A stretch of 64,000 nt of DNA from positions 1-64,000 of the forward strand of contig NZ_JAHWGT010000039.1 of the NCBI RefSeq assembly GCF_020873895.1, read 5' to 3'. Numbering within the stretch: the first letter of the stretch is position 1; each line of letters begins with the position of its first letter. Origin of the DNA: Streptomyces sp. DH12 (GTDB taxonomy: Bacteria; Actinomycetota; Actinomycetes; Streptomycetales; Streptomycetaceae). Shown in pieces: positions 9,294-17,893 of this stretch. The position numbers and the translations under genes were made by a program. The notes beneath the pieces were generated by a model. That model searched no databases. It saw only the letters and a list, made by a program, of their open reading frames with translations, and was not told the DNA's origin.

Positions 9294-10202
9294 TCAGCGC
9301 AGGTCGAGCAGTTCCACCATCCCGGTGCTGTCCTCCGCGCCGTGGCCCGCTGCGACCCGCCGCGCCATCAGCTCCACGTACGGCGCGAGGAGCTCGGGGC
9401 TGACGCGCTGCTCCTCGGCGGTGCGCAGCAGCGTCGCGTTCCCCGCCGACTGCATCGCGAGATTGGACACGACACCCTTGCCGTAGTCGCCCGTCTCGAT
9501 CTGCTCGGCGGCCGTGTGCGCCGACTGGGCCATGGCGGTCAGCCAGTCGACGAGCAGCGCGGCGAAGTCGCGCGGCGGGACGTCCTCGTGGCGTACCAGG
9601 GCGAAGGCGTGGAGGATGCCCGCGAACATCCCGCTCATGGCGCTGAGCAGGGCCACGTCGTGCAGCGCGGCGAACCCGGGGTCCTCGCCGACGTACGTCG
9701 CGGCGGCCGGGACGGCGAGCGTGGCGCGGTGCTCGGCGAAGAGGGCGGGGGAGCCGCTGTAGAAGACGTACGCCCCGGAGTCGGGCGCGCCGACCATCGG
9801 CGGTACGGCCATGATCCCGGCGTCCAGGAAGCGGGCGCCGCGCTGCCGGGCCCAGGCGGCGCGGGCGCGGCCGTCGCCGGGGGTCCCGGTGGTGAGGTTC
9901 ACCAGGTCGCGGCCGGTCAGGTCCGTCCCGTCGAGGGCGTCGCCGAGGGAGTCGTCGTCGAGGAGGCAGGCCACGACGAGCCGGTTCGCCGCCACCGCCT
10001 CGGCGGCCGAGGCCGCGACCTCCGCCCCCAGCACGGCGAGCGGCTCGGTACGGGAGGGGGTGCGGTTCCAGACGGTGAGCGGGTGGCCCGCGGCGAGCCA
10101 GGCCCGGCCGAGGGCGCTGCCCATGTCGCCGGTGCCGAGCAGGGTCAGCGGGGCGGGCGACGGCGCGGGGGAGCCGGCGGGGGAAGGGGTGGTGTCGGTC
10201 AT
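9294..10202 (-). CDS. NADP-dependent reductase, imine reductase/hydroxyisobutyrate dehydrogenase type
   Basis: 302-residue enzyme with an N-terminal Rossmann motif LTLLGTGDMGSALGRAWLAAGH, then NRTPSRTEPL, where the Arg residues suggest NADP(H) preference, and an all-helical C-terminal dimerisation domain. The family includes beta-hydroxyacid dehydrogenases and bacterial imine reductases; the substrate is not deducible. Start ATG 10202. It is divergent from an HxlR regulator 97 bp away, which probably controls it. Confidence 0.82.
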   Translation of the reverse strand: MTDTTPSPAGSPAPSPAPLTLLGTGDMGSALGRAWLAAGHPLTVWNRTPSRTEPLAVLGAEVAASAAEAVAANRLVVACLLDDDSLGDALDGTDLTGRDLVNLTTGTPGDGRARAAWARQRGARFLDAGIMAVPPMVGAPDSGAYVFYSGSPALFAEHRATLAVPAAATYVGEDPGFAALHDVALLSAMSGMFAGILHAFALVRHEDVPPRDFAALLVDWLTAMAQSAHTAAEQIETGDYGKGVVSNLAMQSAGNATLLRTAEEQRVSPELLAPYVELMARRVAAGHGAEDSTGMVELLDLR

Positions 10203-10236
10203 GACGGTTAGGCTCGTCGGTGCGGGGCGGCCGCTC

Positions 10237-10248
10237 AAGTACGCACTT
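10237..10248. promoter_or_regulatory. Candidate HxlR operator
   Basis: Inverted repeat AAGTACGCACTT in the 97-bp divergent region between the reductase and HxlR genes. HxlR-type regulators commonly bind short ACTT/AAGT inverted repeats in such positions. Confidence 0.5.
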
Positions 10249-10299
10249 TCGAGTGGGTGGTCACCTCCGGGTAAGCATCCAGGCGGAGGGGGTGGCGGC

Positions 10300-10680
10300 A
10301 TGGCGGTGACCAGGCGGCCGGGGGCGTACGTGTGCGGGATCGACGCCGCGATGGACGTGATCGGCGGGAAGTGGAAGGTCCTCATCCTGTGGGCGCTGCA
10401 CGAGCGTCCGTGCCGCTTCGGCGAGCTGCGCCGCGAGCTGCCCGGGGTGACGGAGAAGGTCCTCGCCTCGCACCTGCGGGAGCTGGAGGCCGACGGCGTC
10501 GTCCACCGCGAGGAGTACGACGAGGTGCCGCCGCGCGTCGAGTACTCCCTGACGCCGGTGGGCGTGTCGCTGAACGAGGCCCTCGCCCCGCTCGGCGCCT
10601 GGGGCCGCGACCACGTCCTGGCCCCGGCACGCGAGGCCGCCGCCACCACCGCACCGCAGCCCGCCGCCGTACCGCGCTGA
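10300..10680 (+). CDS. HxlR-family transcriptional regulator
   Basis: 126-residue winged-helix regulator. Hallmarks: CGIDAAMDVIGGKWKVLILW with the redox-candidate Cys13, FGELRRELPGVTEKVLASHL as recognition helix, and YSLTPVGVSLNEALAPLGAW. The start follows GGCGGAGGGGG. Many HxlR proteins sense aldehydes or electrophiles through the N-terminal cysteine and control the adjacent oxidoreductase, which fits here. The Ala/Pro tail is low-complexity. Confidence 0.88.
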   Translation: MAVTRRPGAYVCGIDAAMDVIGGKWKVLILWALHERPCRFGELRRELPGVTEKVLASHLRELEADGVVHREEYDEVPPRVEYSLTPVGVSLNEALAPLGAWGRDHVLAPAREAAATTAPQPAAVPR

Positions 10681-10856
10681 CCCACACCCCGGCGCCGCAC
10701 CGCATCCCGCCGCCGCACCGCCGTACGGCGCTGACCCGCGCCCCGGCGCCGCACCGCTGTCCGCCGCCGTACGGCGCCGAGCCGCTGCCCGGTGCCGCAC
10801 CGCCGTACCGCGCCGAGCCGCCGCTCGGCGCCGCCCGTGCCGCTGAGCGGTGTGGG
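10681..10856. repeat. Degenerate gcaccgc/gtacggcgc repeats
   Basis: About 170 bp built from imperfect copies of words such as gccgcaccgc, ccgccgtacggcgc and gccccggcgcc. No gene is supported. It separates the HxlR gene from the terminator at 10857. Confidence 0.6.
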
Positions 10857-10902
10857 ACGAGCCCCCGCACCCGGGAACGTACCGCCGGGTGCGGGGGCTC
10901 GT
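10857..10902. terminator. Bidirectional hairpin terminator
   Basis: Perfect 18-bp stem (10857-10874 with 10885-10902) and a 10-nt loop between HxlR and the convergent GH6 gene. It marks one edge of the cellulase island. Confidence 0.88.
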
Positions 10903-10924
10903 GGTCAGGAGCCGGCTGCGGGCG

Positions 10925-12682
10925 TCAGAGCGCCGGGTGGGCGTTCTTCAGCAGCTCCTGGAACTGGGCCGAGAACCACGCGCCCGAGATCGGGGCGTCG
11001 GGCAGGGCCCCCGACATGTTGTTGTTGTTCCGCGGGTTCCCGGTGTACGTGGGGTCGCACATCCGGTCGAAGCCCTTGCCGTCGGGGTTGGGGATGAGCT
11101 TGCTCGACCCGTCGGACTCGCCCGGGGGCTTCATCCACACGTAGGCGTCGATGCCCGGCTCCGGGTTGGCCTTCGGCCGCTCGCCGAGGCCGGCACCCGC
11201 CTGGTTGCACCAGTTGCCGAGGTGGATGCGGCGGTCGTAGCGGCCGCCGTCGACGTACGCGTCGACGCTCGTCCGCGGGCCGGGGCCGGCCGGGCGGGCC
11301 GCGCCGCCCCAGCCGTTGCGGGAGGTGTCGATCAGCATGCCGAGGTTCGGCGAGAAGCCGATCCGGACCAGCTCGTTCCGCATGGCCTGCGCGAACGACA
11401 GCTCGTCGGTGTACCGGTTCCAGTCGATCCACTTCGAGGTGCGCACCGACTGGCCGCCCACCGTGTCGTTGACGGTGAAGTTGTCCTCCTTCAGGGCGCT
11501 GTAGTTGGCGGTGTTGACGATGAAGCCGTGGACGTTGGCGACGGTCGAGCCCTGCGCCGTGGCCGCCTCCTTGAAGATCTGGGCGGACGCGGCGAAGTTG
11601 TCGTCCCAGCCGAGCCAGCCGTGGTGGCCGGCGTCGACGTAGTTGTAGACGTTCGGGACGGCGCCCAGCTTCGCCAGGGCGTAGCCGACGCCCTTGACGT
11701 AGTTGCCGTTCGCCTTCATGACGTCGCAGTTGGGCGTCGCGGTCGGGCGCGGGGTGACGTTGGTGACGAGGTTGGGCAGGCTGTCGATCTCGACCGTCGT
11801 CACGATCCGCAGACCCTTGTACTTCGGGTCGGCGAGGATCCCGGCGATGGGGTCGATGTACTCGCGCTGGTAGCGGCCGATCTCCGTCGGGCCCAGCTCG
11901 CCGTTGGAGGCGAGCGCGGAGCAGTCGCGGCCCGGCAGGTTGTAGATCACCAGCTGGACGACGAGTTCGCCGCTGCCCTTCTGGCGCAGGGCCTCGTCGA
12001 GGTGGTCGCGCAGCCCCATGCCGCCGTTGGCGCCCTCGATCGCGGCGATGCGGTCGAGCCAGACGCCCGTGGGCTGGTTGGCGACCTTGGCGCCGCCCGG
12101 TTCGGCGGCGGCCTTCGCGGACCACTCGGGGTTCACGTACACCTTGGCGCCCGTGTACGGGTTGTCGACCCGGTTGCCGGCCGGCGGGTCCGTGGGCGGG
12201 TCGGTGGGCGGGTCGGTCGGGCCGGTGGAGCCGTTGCAGACGACGCCGTTGAGCTTGAACACCGTGGGTACGGCGTTGGTCCCGCCGTGGGAGCCGTTGA
12301 ACCCGAAGGACGTGGAGGCCCCGGTGGCGAGGGAGCCGTTGTACGCGAGGTTCCTCGCGGTGACGGCCGCGCCGGACTGGGTGATCGCGGCGTTCCAGTG
12401 CTGGGTGACCTGCTGACCGCCGGCGAAGGCCCACTCCAGCGTCCAGGCGGCGACCGGGTCGCCGGTGTTGGTGACGGTGACGTTGGCGCCGAAGCCGTTG
12501 CCCCACTGGTTGGTGACGGTGTAGTCGACCTTGCAGCCCGGGGCGGCGGCCCCGGCGGGGGAGGAGAGCGCGGTGGCGGTCGCGCCGGCCGTGGCGATCA
12601 GGGTGCAGGCGGCCAGCAGTGCCGTTCTGCTGCGGCGGCGGGGTACCGGAACGGTGGTGCCGATGGTGCTGGTGCGGCTCAT
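10925..12682 (-). CDS. Secreted GH6 exocellulase with N-terminal CBM2
   Basis: 585 residues. Signal peptide about 1-46 ([19 protein letters not shown]), CBM2 about 50-150 ([19 protein letters not shown], with cysteine ends), a PTDPP repeat linker, then GH6 to the end. The end [18 protein letters not shown] and [11 protein letters not shown] is like exo-acting Cel6B enzymes (cellobiohydrolases working from non-reducing ends) rather than short GH6 endoglucanases. It lies 115 bp after GH5 on the same strand and has no CebR box of its own, so it may be read through from the GH5 promoter. The Shine-Dalgarno site is poor (GAGGAAA, 14 nt away). Confidence 0.93.
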   Translation of the reverse strand: MSRTSTIGTTVPVPRRRSRTALLAACTLIATAGATATALSSPAGAAAPGCKVDYTVTNQWGNGFGANVTVTNTGDPVAAWTLEWAFAGGQQVTQHWNAAITQSGAAVTARNLAYNGSLATGASTSFGFNGSHGGTNAVPTVFKLNGVVCNGSTGPTDPPTDPPTDPPAGNRVDNPYTGAKVYVNPEWSAKAAAEPGGAKVANQPTGVWLDRIAAIEGANGGMGLRDHLDEALRQKGSGELVVQLVIYNLPGRDCSALASNGELGPTEIGRYQREYIDPIAGILADPKYKGLRIVTTVEIDSLPNLVTNVTPRPTATPNCDVMKANGNYVKGVGYALAKLGAVPNVYNYVDAGHHGWLGWDDNFAASAQIFKEAATAQGSTVANVHGFIVNTANYSALKEDNFTVNDTVGGQSVRTSKWIDWNRYTDELSFAQAMRNELVRIGFSPNLGMLIDTSRNGWGGAARPAGPGPRTSVDAYVDGGRYDRRIHLGNWCNQAGAGLGERPKANPEPGIDAYVWMKPPGESDGSSKLIPNPDGKGFDRMCDPTYTGNPRNNNNMSGALPDAPISGAWFSAQFQELLKNAHPAL

Positions 12683-12797
12683 GGGGATGGGGTTTCCTCT
12701 CTGATCTCTCCCGGTCTCTCCGGGCGTGCGGTTGTCCTGCGGAGGTGGTGCCGTAGGGGGTGGTGCCGTATGGCGGTCGTGCCGTGCGGGCCGGTGC

Positions 12798-14489
12798 TCA
12801 GCCGGCCAGCGCGCGCAGGTGGTCCCTCAGCCCCGCGCCGAACGGCGTGGGGGTGCCGTCGTACGCCCTGATCAGGGCCGGGCCCGCGGAGCAGTCCCAG
12901 GTGTTCCAGGTCCAGCCCAGGTACGACTGGCCGCGGGCGTCGAACCACGCCATGACGCGGTCGATGAAGCCGTGGCCGCAGGTGTTCTCGCCGATCTCGC
13001 CCGCCACCAGCGGTACGCGGGCGGCGACCGGGGCGAGTGTGGCGTCCCAGCAGCTCTCGGTGGAGCAGGTGTTGAAGTTGTAGACGTGCCAGGCGGCGGC
13101 GAGATTGCCGGCCGGGTCGGTCGGGGCGTGCGTGAGCCACCGGCTCAGGTCGTTGGCGTACGCGAGGCCCGGGACGAGCACGAGGTTCCTCGCGCCCGTG
13201 GCCCGTACCGCGTCGAGGAGGTCCTGCATGCCGGCCACCTCGTAACCGATGCCGGGGCAGGTGCCGCCGTCCCGCCAGCACGCCCAAGCCGCCTCGGCCG
13301 TCGGGGTGGCGCGGTCCGCGTAGGGCTCGTTGAACAGGTCGAACACCACGCGCCGGTCGTCCTTGAAGGTGTCCGCGACCGAGGTCCAGAACGCCGGGGT
13401 GTACCGGGCGTTGGGCATCGGCTTCTGGCAGCTCGCGTGCTCGTCGGCGCAGCCGGCGGAGTTGCCGGTGTACCGGCCCCAGCTCCAGTGCAGTTCGAGC
13501 ACGGGGGTCATGCCGTGCGCCAGCACGCGGTCCACGAACTGCTCGACCGCGTCGACGTAGGCGGTCCCGCGGTACCTCGGGTCGATGTTGTCCAGGCCCA
13601 GCCAGCACTCCTCGTTCAGGGGGATGCGTACGGTGTTCGCCTTCCACTCCGCGATGGCGCGCACGGAGGCGTCGTCCACGGGGCCGTCGAAGATTCCGTG
13701 GCCCTGGACGCACATGAACTCGCCGCCGGAGCGGTTGACGCCGAGCATGCGGCGGGTCTGGCCGTCCTCGTCCACGAGGCGGTTGCCGCTCGCGGTGAGG
13801 ACGGGCGCCCCGCCACCGGGGTCCGGCGGGTCCGGCGGATCGGGCGGATCCGTCGGGCCGCCCGCGTCGCCGCAGGCGGTGCCGTCGAGCGTGAAGCCGG
13901 TCGGCGCCGGGTTGGCGCCGGAGTACGAGGCGACGAAGCCGGCCGTGACGGCGGCGCCCGTGCCGAGTGCCGCGTTCCAGCTCTCGTTCACGACCGTCAC
14001 CGAGGTGCCGGACTGGGACCACCGGGCGCCCCAGCCCTGGGTGACCCGCTGGCCGCCCGGGAAGCCGAAGCCGAGCCGCCAGCCGTCCAGCGCGGGGCCC
14101 CGGTTGGTGACCGTGACGGAGCCCTGGAACCCGCCGGACCACTGGTTGACGACGGTGTACTCCACCGTGCAACCGGCGGCGGGTACCGCCGCCCGCGCGG
14201 GGGCGGCCGTACCGACCGGGGCGTCCGCGGACGCGGCGGCCACCGGCTGGGCGTCCGCCACGGGGGCGGCCGCACCGACCGGGCCGGCGGCCGCGGGGGC
14301 CGCCGGTGCGAGGACCACGCCCGCCAGGGCGAGCGCGGCTCCCGCGACCAGTTCCGACGTACGGCGGGACGACGTGCGACGGGACGACGTGCGGGGGTGC
14401 GAGGTGCGGAGGAGCGACGTGCGAAGGAGCGACGTGCGGGGGGCTGACGTGCGCGGGGATGTCGATGACGTGCGCGGGGAGTGTCGCAT
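12798..14489 (-). CDS. Secreted GH5 endoglucanase with N-terminal CBM2
   Basis: 563 residues from ATG 14489, chosen because AAGGAGTCGCTC precedes it. An unusual basic leader made of xxRTS pentapeptides (residues 11-45) precedes the hydrophobic core [20 protein letters not shown]. Then come an Ala/Pro spacer, CBM2 about 106-208 ([19 protein letters not shown]), a [16 protein letters not shown] linker and the GH5 domain about 228-563. The catalytic acid glutamate is in [10 protein letters not shown]; the nucleophile is probably the first Glu of [12 protein letters not shown]. Several CxxxC-type pairs suggest disulfides. It is divergent from GH48 with a shared 258-bp control region. Confidence 0.92.
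   Translation of the reverse strand: MRHSPRTSSTSPRTSAPRTSLLRTSLLRTSHPRTSSRRTSSRRTSELVAGAALALAGVVLAPAAPAAAGPVGAAAPVADAQPVAAASADAPVGTAAPARAAVPAAGCTVEYTVVNQWSGGFQGSVTVTNRGPALDGWRLGFGFPGGQRVTQGWGARWSQSGTSVTVVNESWNAALGTGAAVTAGFVASYSGANPAPTGFTLDGTACGDAGGPTDPPDPPDPPDPGGGAPVLTASGNRLVDEDGQTRRMLGVNRSGGEFMCVQGHGIFDGPVDDASVRAIAEWKANTVRIPLNEECWLGLDNIDPRYRGTAYVDAVEQFVDRVLAHGMTPVLELHWSWGRYTGNSAGCADEHASCQKPMPNARYTPAFWTSVADTFKDDRRVVFDLFNEPYADRATPTAEAAWACWRDGGTCPGIGYEVAGMQDLLDAVRATGARNLVLVPGLAYANDLSRWLTHAPTDPAGNLAAAWHVYNFNTCSTESCWDATLAPVAARVPLVAGEIGENTCGHGFIDRVMAWFDARGQSYLGWTWNTWDCSAGPALIRAYDGTPTPFGAGLRDHLRALAG
14355..14459 (-). repeat. 15-bp tandem repeat coding xxRTS pentapeptides
   Basis: Seven consecutive 15-bp units inside the GH5 gene encode [30 protein letters not shown] and SRRTS, all in the signal peptide n-region. 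The unit is conserved around acgtgcg on the plus strand. Confidence 0.9.
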
Positions 14490-14539
14490 GAGCGACTCCT
14501 TGCAGTTCAGGCGCGTACCTGACAACGCGCCGACTGTCG

Positions 14540-14553
14540 TGGAACCGCTCCCA
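14540..14553. promoter_or_regulatory. Imperfect CebR box facing GH5
   Basis: TGGAACCGCTCCCA differs from TGGGAGCGCTCCCA at two positions. It lies 51 bp before the GH5 start and 12 bp downstream of a possible minus-strand -10, TACGGT (14571-14566). Confidence 0.65.
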
Positions 14554-14644
14554 CTGGTGCCGCCGACCGTAACGCCCGTCCGCCGTCAAGCAACAGAGGG
14601 TGGGCGGAGTTTTTCTTTCGAAGTTCTTCGACTCTTCACATGCC

Positions 14645-14673
14645 TTGACCGCGCACCCGCCCCTCTCCATAGT
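14645..14673 (+). promoter_or_regulatory. Predicted GH48 promoter
   Basis: -35 TTGACC (14645-14650), a 17-nt spacer, and -10 CATAGT (14668-14673). The perfect CebR box starts at the last base of the -10, covering the expected start site. Confidence 0.7.
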
Positions 14674-14686
14674 GGGAGCGCTCCCA
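14673..14686. promoter_or_regulatory. CebR operator at the GH48 promoter
   Basis: Perfect TGGGAGCGCTCCCA, 61 bp before the GH48 start codon and overlapping the -10 region; repression by occlusion of polymerase is expected. Confidence 0.92.
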
Positions 14687-14747
14687 CTGGTTCAAGGCTT
14701 GTCACCCCCACTCCTCCTGCCCTACTGAGCCGCTAGGAGAGACCCGC

Positions 14748-17681
14748 ATGTCGCCAGGACCACGTACGGGCCGGCGCCGACGGCTGACGGCCGTCCTGGC
14801 CGCCGTCCTCGCCCTCCCTCTGGGCATGACCGCGGCCAACGGCGCACCCGCCGGGGCGCGCGCCGCCGCAACCGCCGCCGCAGCCGTCCAGTGCAGCGTC
14901 GACTACCGGACCAACGACTGGGGCTCCGGCTACACGGCCGAGCTGACCCTCACCAACCGGGGCACCGCCGCCCTCGACGGCTGGACCCTGCGCTACGACC
15001 AGACCGGCAACCAGCGGCTGACCAACGGCTGGAACGGCACCTGGTCCCAGACCGGCAAGACCGTCACGGTCACGCCCGTCGGCTGGAACAGGACCGTCCC
15101 CGCGGGCCAGGCCGTCACCGCCGGCGCCCAGTTCACCTACAGCGGCACCAACGCCGCACCCACCTCCTTCACCGTCGACGGCACCCTCTGCGCCGGCGCC
15201 CAGCAGCCGCCGGTCGCCGTGCTGACCAGCCCCGCCCCGGGCGCCACCTACACCGCGGGCGACCCGGTCCCGCTGGCCGCCACCGCGGCGGCCGCCGACG
15301 GGGCGACCGTCGCCAAGGTCGAGTTCTACGACGACACGACCCTGCTCGGCACGGACACCACCGCGCCGTACGCCCTCACCGCCCGGGACCTCGCCGCGGG
15401 CACCCACTCGCTGTACGCGAAGGCGTACGACAGCCGGGGCGCCTCCGCCGAGTCCGCCCCCGTCGGCATCACCGTCGCCGCCGGGCCGGCCCTCGTCGCG
15501 ACCCCCGCCCAACTGCCGGTCCGGCAGGGCCAGTCCGCGACCTTCGACGTGAAGCTCTCCACGCGGCCCGCCGCGAACGTCACGGCGACCGTCGCCCGCG
15601 TCTCGGGCACCACCGGCCTCACCGCGGCGCCCGGCACGCTCACCTTCACCCCGGCCGACTGGAACACCGCCCGCAAGGTGACCGTCACCGCCGCCGCGAC
15701 CGGCACGGGCTCCGCCGTGTTCGCCGTGACGGCGCCCGGCCACGCGAAGGCCGAGGTGACCGCCACCCAGCTGGACGGCGACTCCACCTACGACGCCCGG
15801 TTCCTCGCCATGCACGCCAAGATCACCGACCCGGCGAACGGCTACTTCTCGCCGGAGGGCATCCCGTACCACTCGGTCGAGACGCTCATCGTCGAGGCGC
15901 CCGACCACGGCCACGAGACGACGTCCGAGGCGTACAGCTACCTCATCTGGCTCGACGCCATGTACGGCAAGGTCACCGGCGACTGGACCCGGTTCAACGG
16001 CGCGTGGGACACCATGGAGAAGTACATGATCCCCACCCGCGCCGACCAGCCGACCAACGACAAGTACAACGCGTCGAAGCCGGCCACCTACGCCCCCGAG
16101 CACGACCTGCCGACGCAGTACCCCTCCCGCCTCGACGCCGGCGTCCCCACGGGCGCCGACCCGATCGCCGGCGAGCTGAAGAGCGCCTACGGCACCGACG
16201 ACGTCTACGGCATGCACTGGCTCCAGGACGTCGACAACGTCTACGGCTTCGGCAACGAGCCCGGCAAGTGCTCTGCCGGCCCCGCCGCCACCGGCCCCTC
16301 GTACATCAACACCTTCCAGCGCGGCCCGCAGGAGTCCGTCTGGGAGACCGTGACCCACCCCACCTGCGACAACTTCACCTACGGCGGCCGCAACGGCTAC
16401 CTGGACCTCTTCACCGGCGACGCCTCGTACGCCAAGCAGTGGAAGTTCACCAACGCCCCCGACGCCGACGCCCGCGCCGTCCAGGCCGCCTACTGGGCGG
16501 ACGTCTGGGCCAAGCAGCAGGGCAAGGGGACGGCCGTCTCCGGCGTCGTCGCCAAGGCCGCCAAGATGGGCGACTACCTGCGGTACTCCCTCTTCGACAA
16601 GTACTTCAAGAAGGCCGGCGACTGCGTCGGTCCGACCACCTGCCCCGCCGGCACCGGCAAGAACAGCGCCCACTACCTGATGTCCTGGTACTACGCCTGG
16701 GGCGGCGCCACCGACACCTCCGCCGGCTGGGCCTGGCGCATCGGTTCCAGCCACGCCCACAGCGGCTACCAGAACCCGCTCGCCGCGTACGCGCTCAGCG
16801 AGTACGCCCCGCTCAAGCCCAAGTCGGCGACCGGCGCGCAGGACTGGGCGACCAGCCTGGACCGGCAGGTCGAGTTCTACCGCTGGCTCCAGTCCGACGA
16901 GGGCGCCATCGCGGGCGGCGCCACCAACAGCTGGCAGGGCCGCTACGCCACCCCGCCGGCCGGCACGCCCACCTTCCACGGCCTGTTCTACGACGAGAAG
17001 CCCGTCTACCACGACCCGCCGTCCAACCAGTGGTTCGGCTTCCAGGCGTGGTCCATGGAACGGGTCGCCGAGTACTACCACCAGAGCGGTGACGCCCTCG
17101 CCAAGAGCGTCCTCGACAAGTGGGTCGACTGGGCCGTGTCGCAGACCACCGTCAACCCCGACGGCACGTACCGCTTCCCCTCCACCCTGCGCTGGTCCGG
17201 CAAGCCCGACACGTGGAACGCCGCCAACCCCGGTCCCAACGCCGGCCTGCACGTCACCGTCGCCGACTACACCGACGACGTCGGCGTGGCCGCCGCGTAC
17301 GCCAAGACCCTGACGTACTACGCCGCCAGGTCCGGCGACGCGGACGCCAAGCGGGTCGCCAAGGCGCTGCTCGACGGCATGTGGCAGCACCACCAGGACC
17401 CGCTGGGGATCGCCGTGCCGGAGACCCGCGCCGACTACGAGCGCTTCGACGACCCGGTGCACGTCCCCGCCGGCTGGACCGGCACCATGCCGAACGGCGA
17501 CCGGATCGACTCCGCGTCCACCTTCGCCTCGATCCGCTCCTTCTACCAGGACGACCCGGCCTGGCCGAAGGTCGAGGCCTATCTGAAGGGCGGCGCCGCG
17601 CCGGTCTTCACGTACCACCGCTTCTGGGCGCAGGCGGACATCGCGCTCGCCATGGGCGCGTACGCGGAGCTGCTCGAATAG
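14748..17681 (+). CDS. Secreted GH48 cellobiohydrolase with N-terminal CBM2
   Basis: 977 residues. Signal peptide about 1-43, CBM2 about 47-145 ([20 protein letters not shown]), an Ig-like module about 150-237 ([20 protein letters not shown]), a second beta-sandwich about 240-335, and the GH48 domain about 345-977. [20 protein letters not shown] contains the family's catalytic-acid glutamate; [20 protein letters not shown] lines the tunnel. GH48 enzymes are processive cellobiohydrolases acting from the reducing end, the counterpart of the GH6 enzyme here. AGGAGAG precedes the start. The CBM is at the N-terminus with Ig spacers rather than a Pro linker. Confidence 0.95.
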   Translation: MSPGPRTGRRRRLTAVLAAVLALPLGMTAANGAPAGARAAATAAAAVQCSVDYRTNDWGSGYTAELTLTNRGTAALDGWTLRYDQTGNQRLTNGWNGTWSQTGKTVTVTPVGWNRTVPAGQAVTAGAQFTYSGTNAAPTSFTVDGTLCAGAQQPPVAVLTSPAPGATYTAGDPVPLAATAAAADGATVAKVEFYDDTTLLGTDTTAPYALTARDLAAGTHSLYAKAYDSRGASAESAPVGITVAAGPALVATPAQLPVRQGQSATFDVKLSTRPAANVTATVARVSGTTGLTAAPGTLTFTPADWNTARKVTVTAAATGTGSAVFAVTAPGHAKAEVTATQLDGDSTYDARFLAMHAKITDPANGYFSPEGIPYHSVETLIVEAPDHGHETTSEAYSYLIWLDAMYGKVTGDWTRFNGAWDTMEKYMIPTRADQPTNDKYNASKPATYAPEHDLPTQYPSRLDAGVPTGADPIAGELKSAYGTDDVYGMHWLQDVDNVYGFGNEPGKCSAGPAATGPSYINTFQRGPQESVWETVTHPTCDNFTYGGRNGYLDLFTGDASYAKQWKFTNAPDADARAVQAAYWADVWAKQQGKGTAVSGVVAKAAKMGDYLRYSLFDKYFKKAGDCVGPTTCPAGTGKNSAHYLMSWYYAWGGATDTSAGWAWRIGSSHAHSGYQNPLAAYALSEYAPLKPKSATGAQDWATSLDRQVEFYRWLQSDEGAIAGGATNSWQGRYATPPAGTPTFHGLFYDEKPVYHDPPSNQWFGFQAWSMERVAEYYHQSGDALAKSVLDKWVDWAVSQTTVNPDGTYRFPSTLRWSGKPDTWNAANPGPNAGLHVTVADYTDDVGVAAAYAKTLTYYAARSGDADAKRVAKALLDGMWQHHQDPLGIAVPETRADYERFDDPVHVPAGWTGTMPNGDRIDSASTFASIRSFYQDDPAWPKVEAYLKGGAAPVFTYHRFWAQADIALAMGAYAELLE

Positions 17682-17893
17682 CCCCGCGCTGACTCCGCGT
17701 ACGTCACAGCCGGGTGGGGCGCGCCGTCCGCGCCCCACCCGGCACACGCACGCGCCGACCCTCTCGGGCCGTCCCCGGGCGCCTTCGGACCAACCCCCTC
17801 GCGCCCACCCCCCCGCCCGCCGCGTCCCGTCCTTCCGCCGCACGCCCCCGCCCGTACCCCTTCCGCCTTCCGCGCGCCCCGACAGGAGGCACC

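Noticed and set aside
14553-14571. Secure GH5 promoter call
   Set aside because: TTGCTT-N16-TACGGT can be drawn, but neither hexamer is strong, so it is mentioned only with the CebR box.
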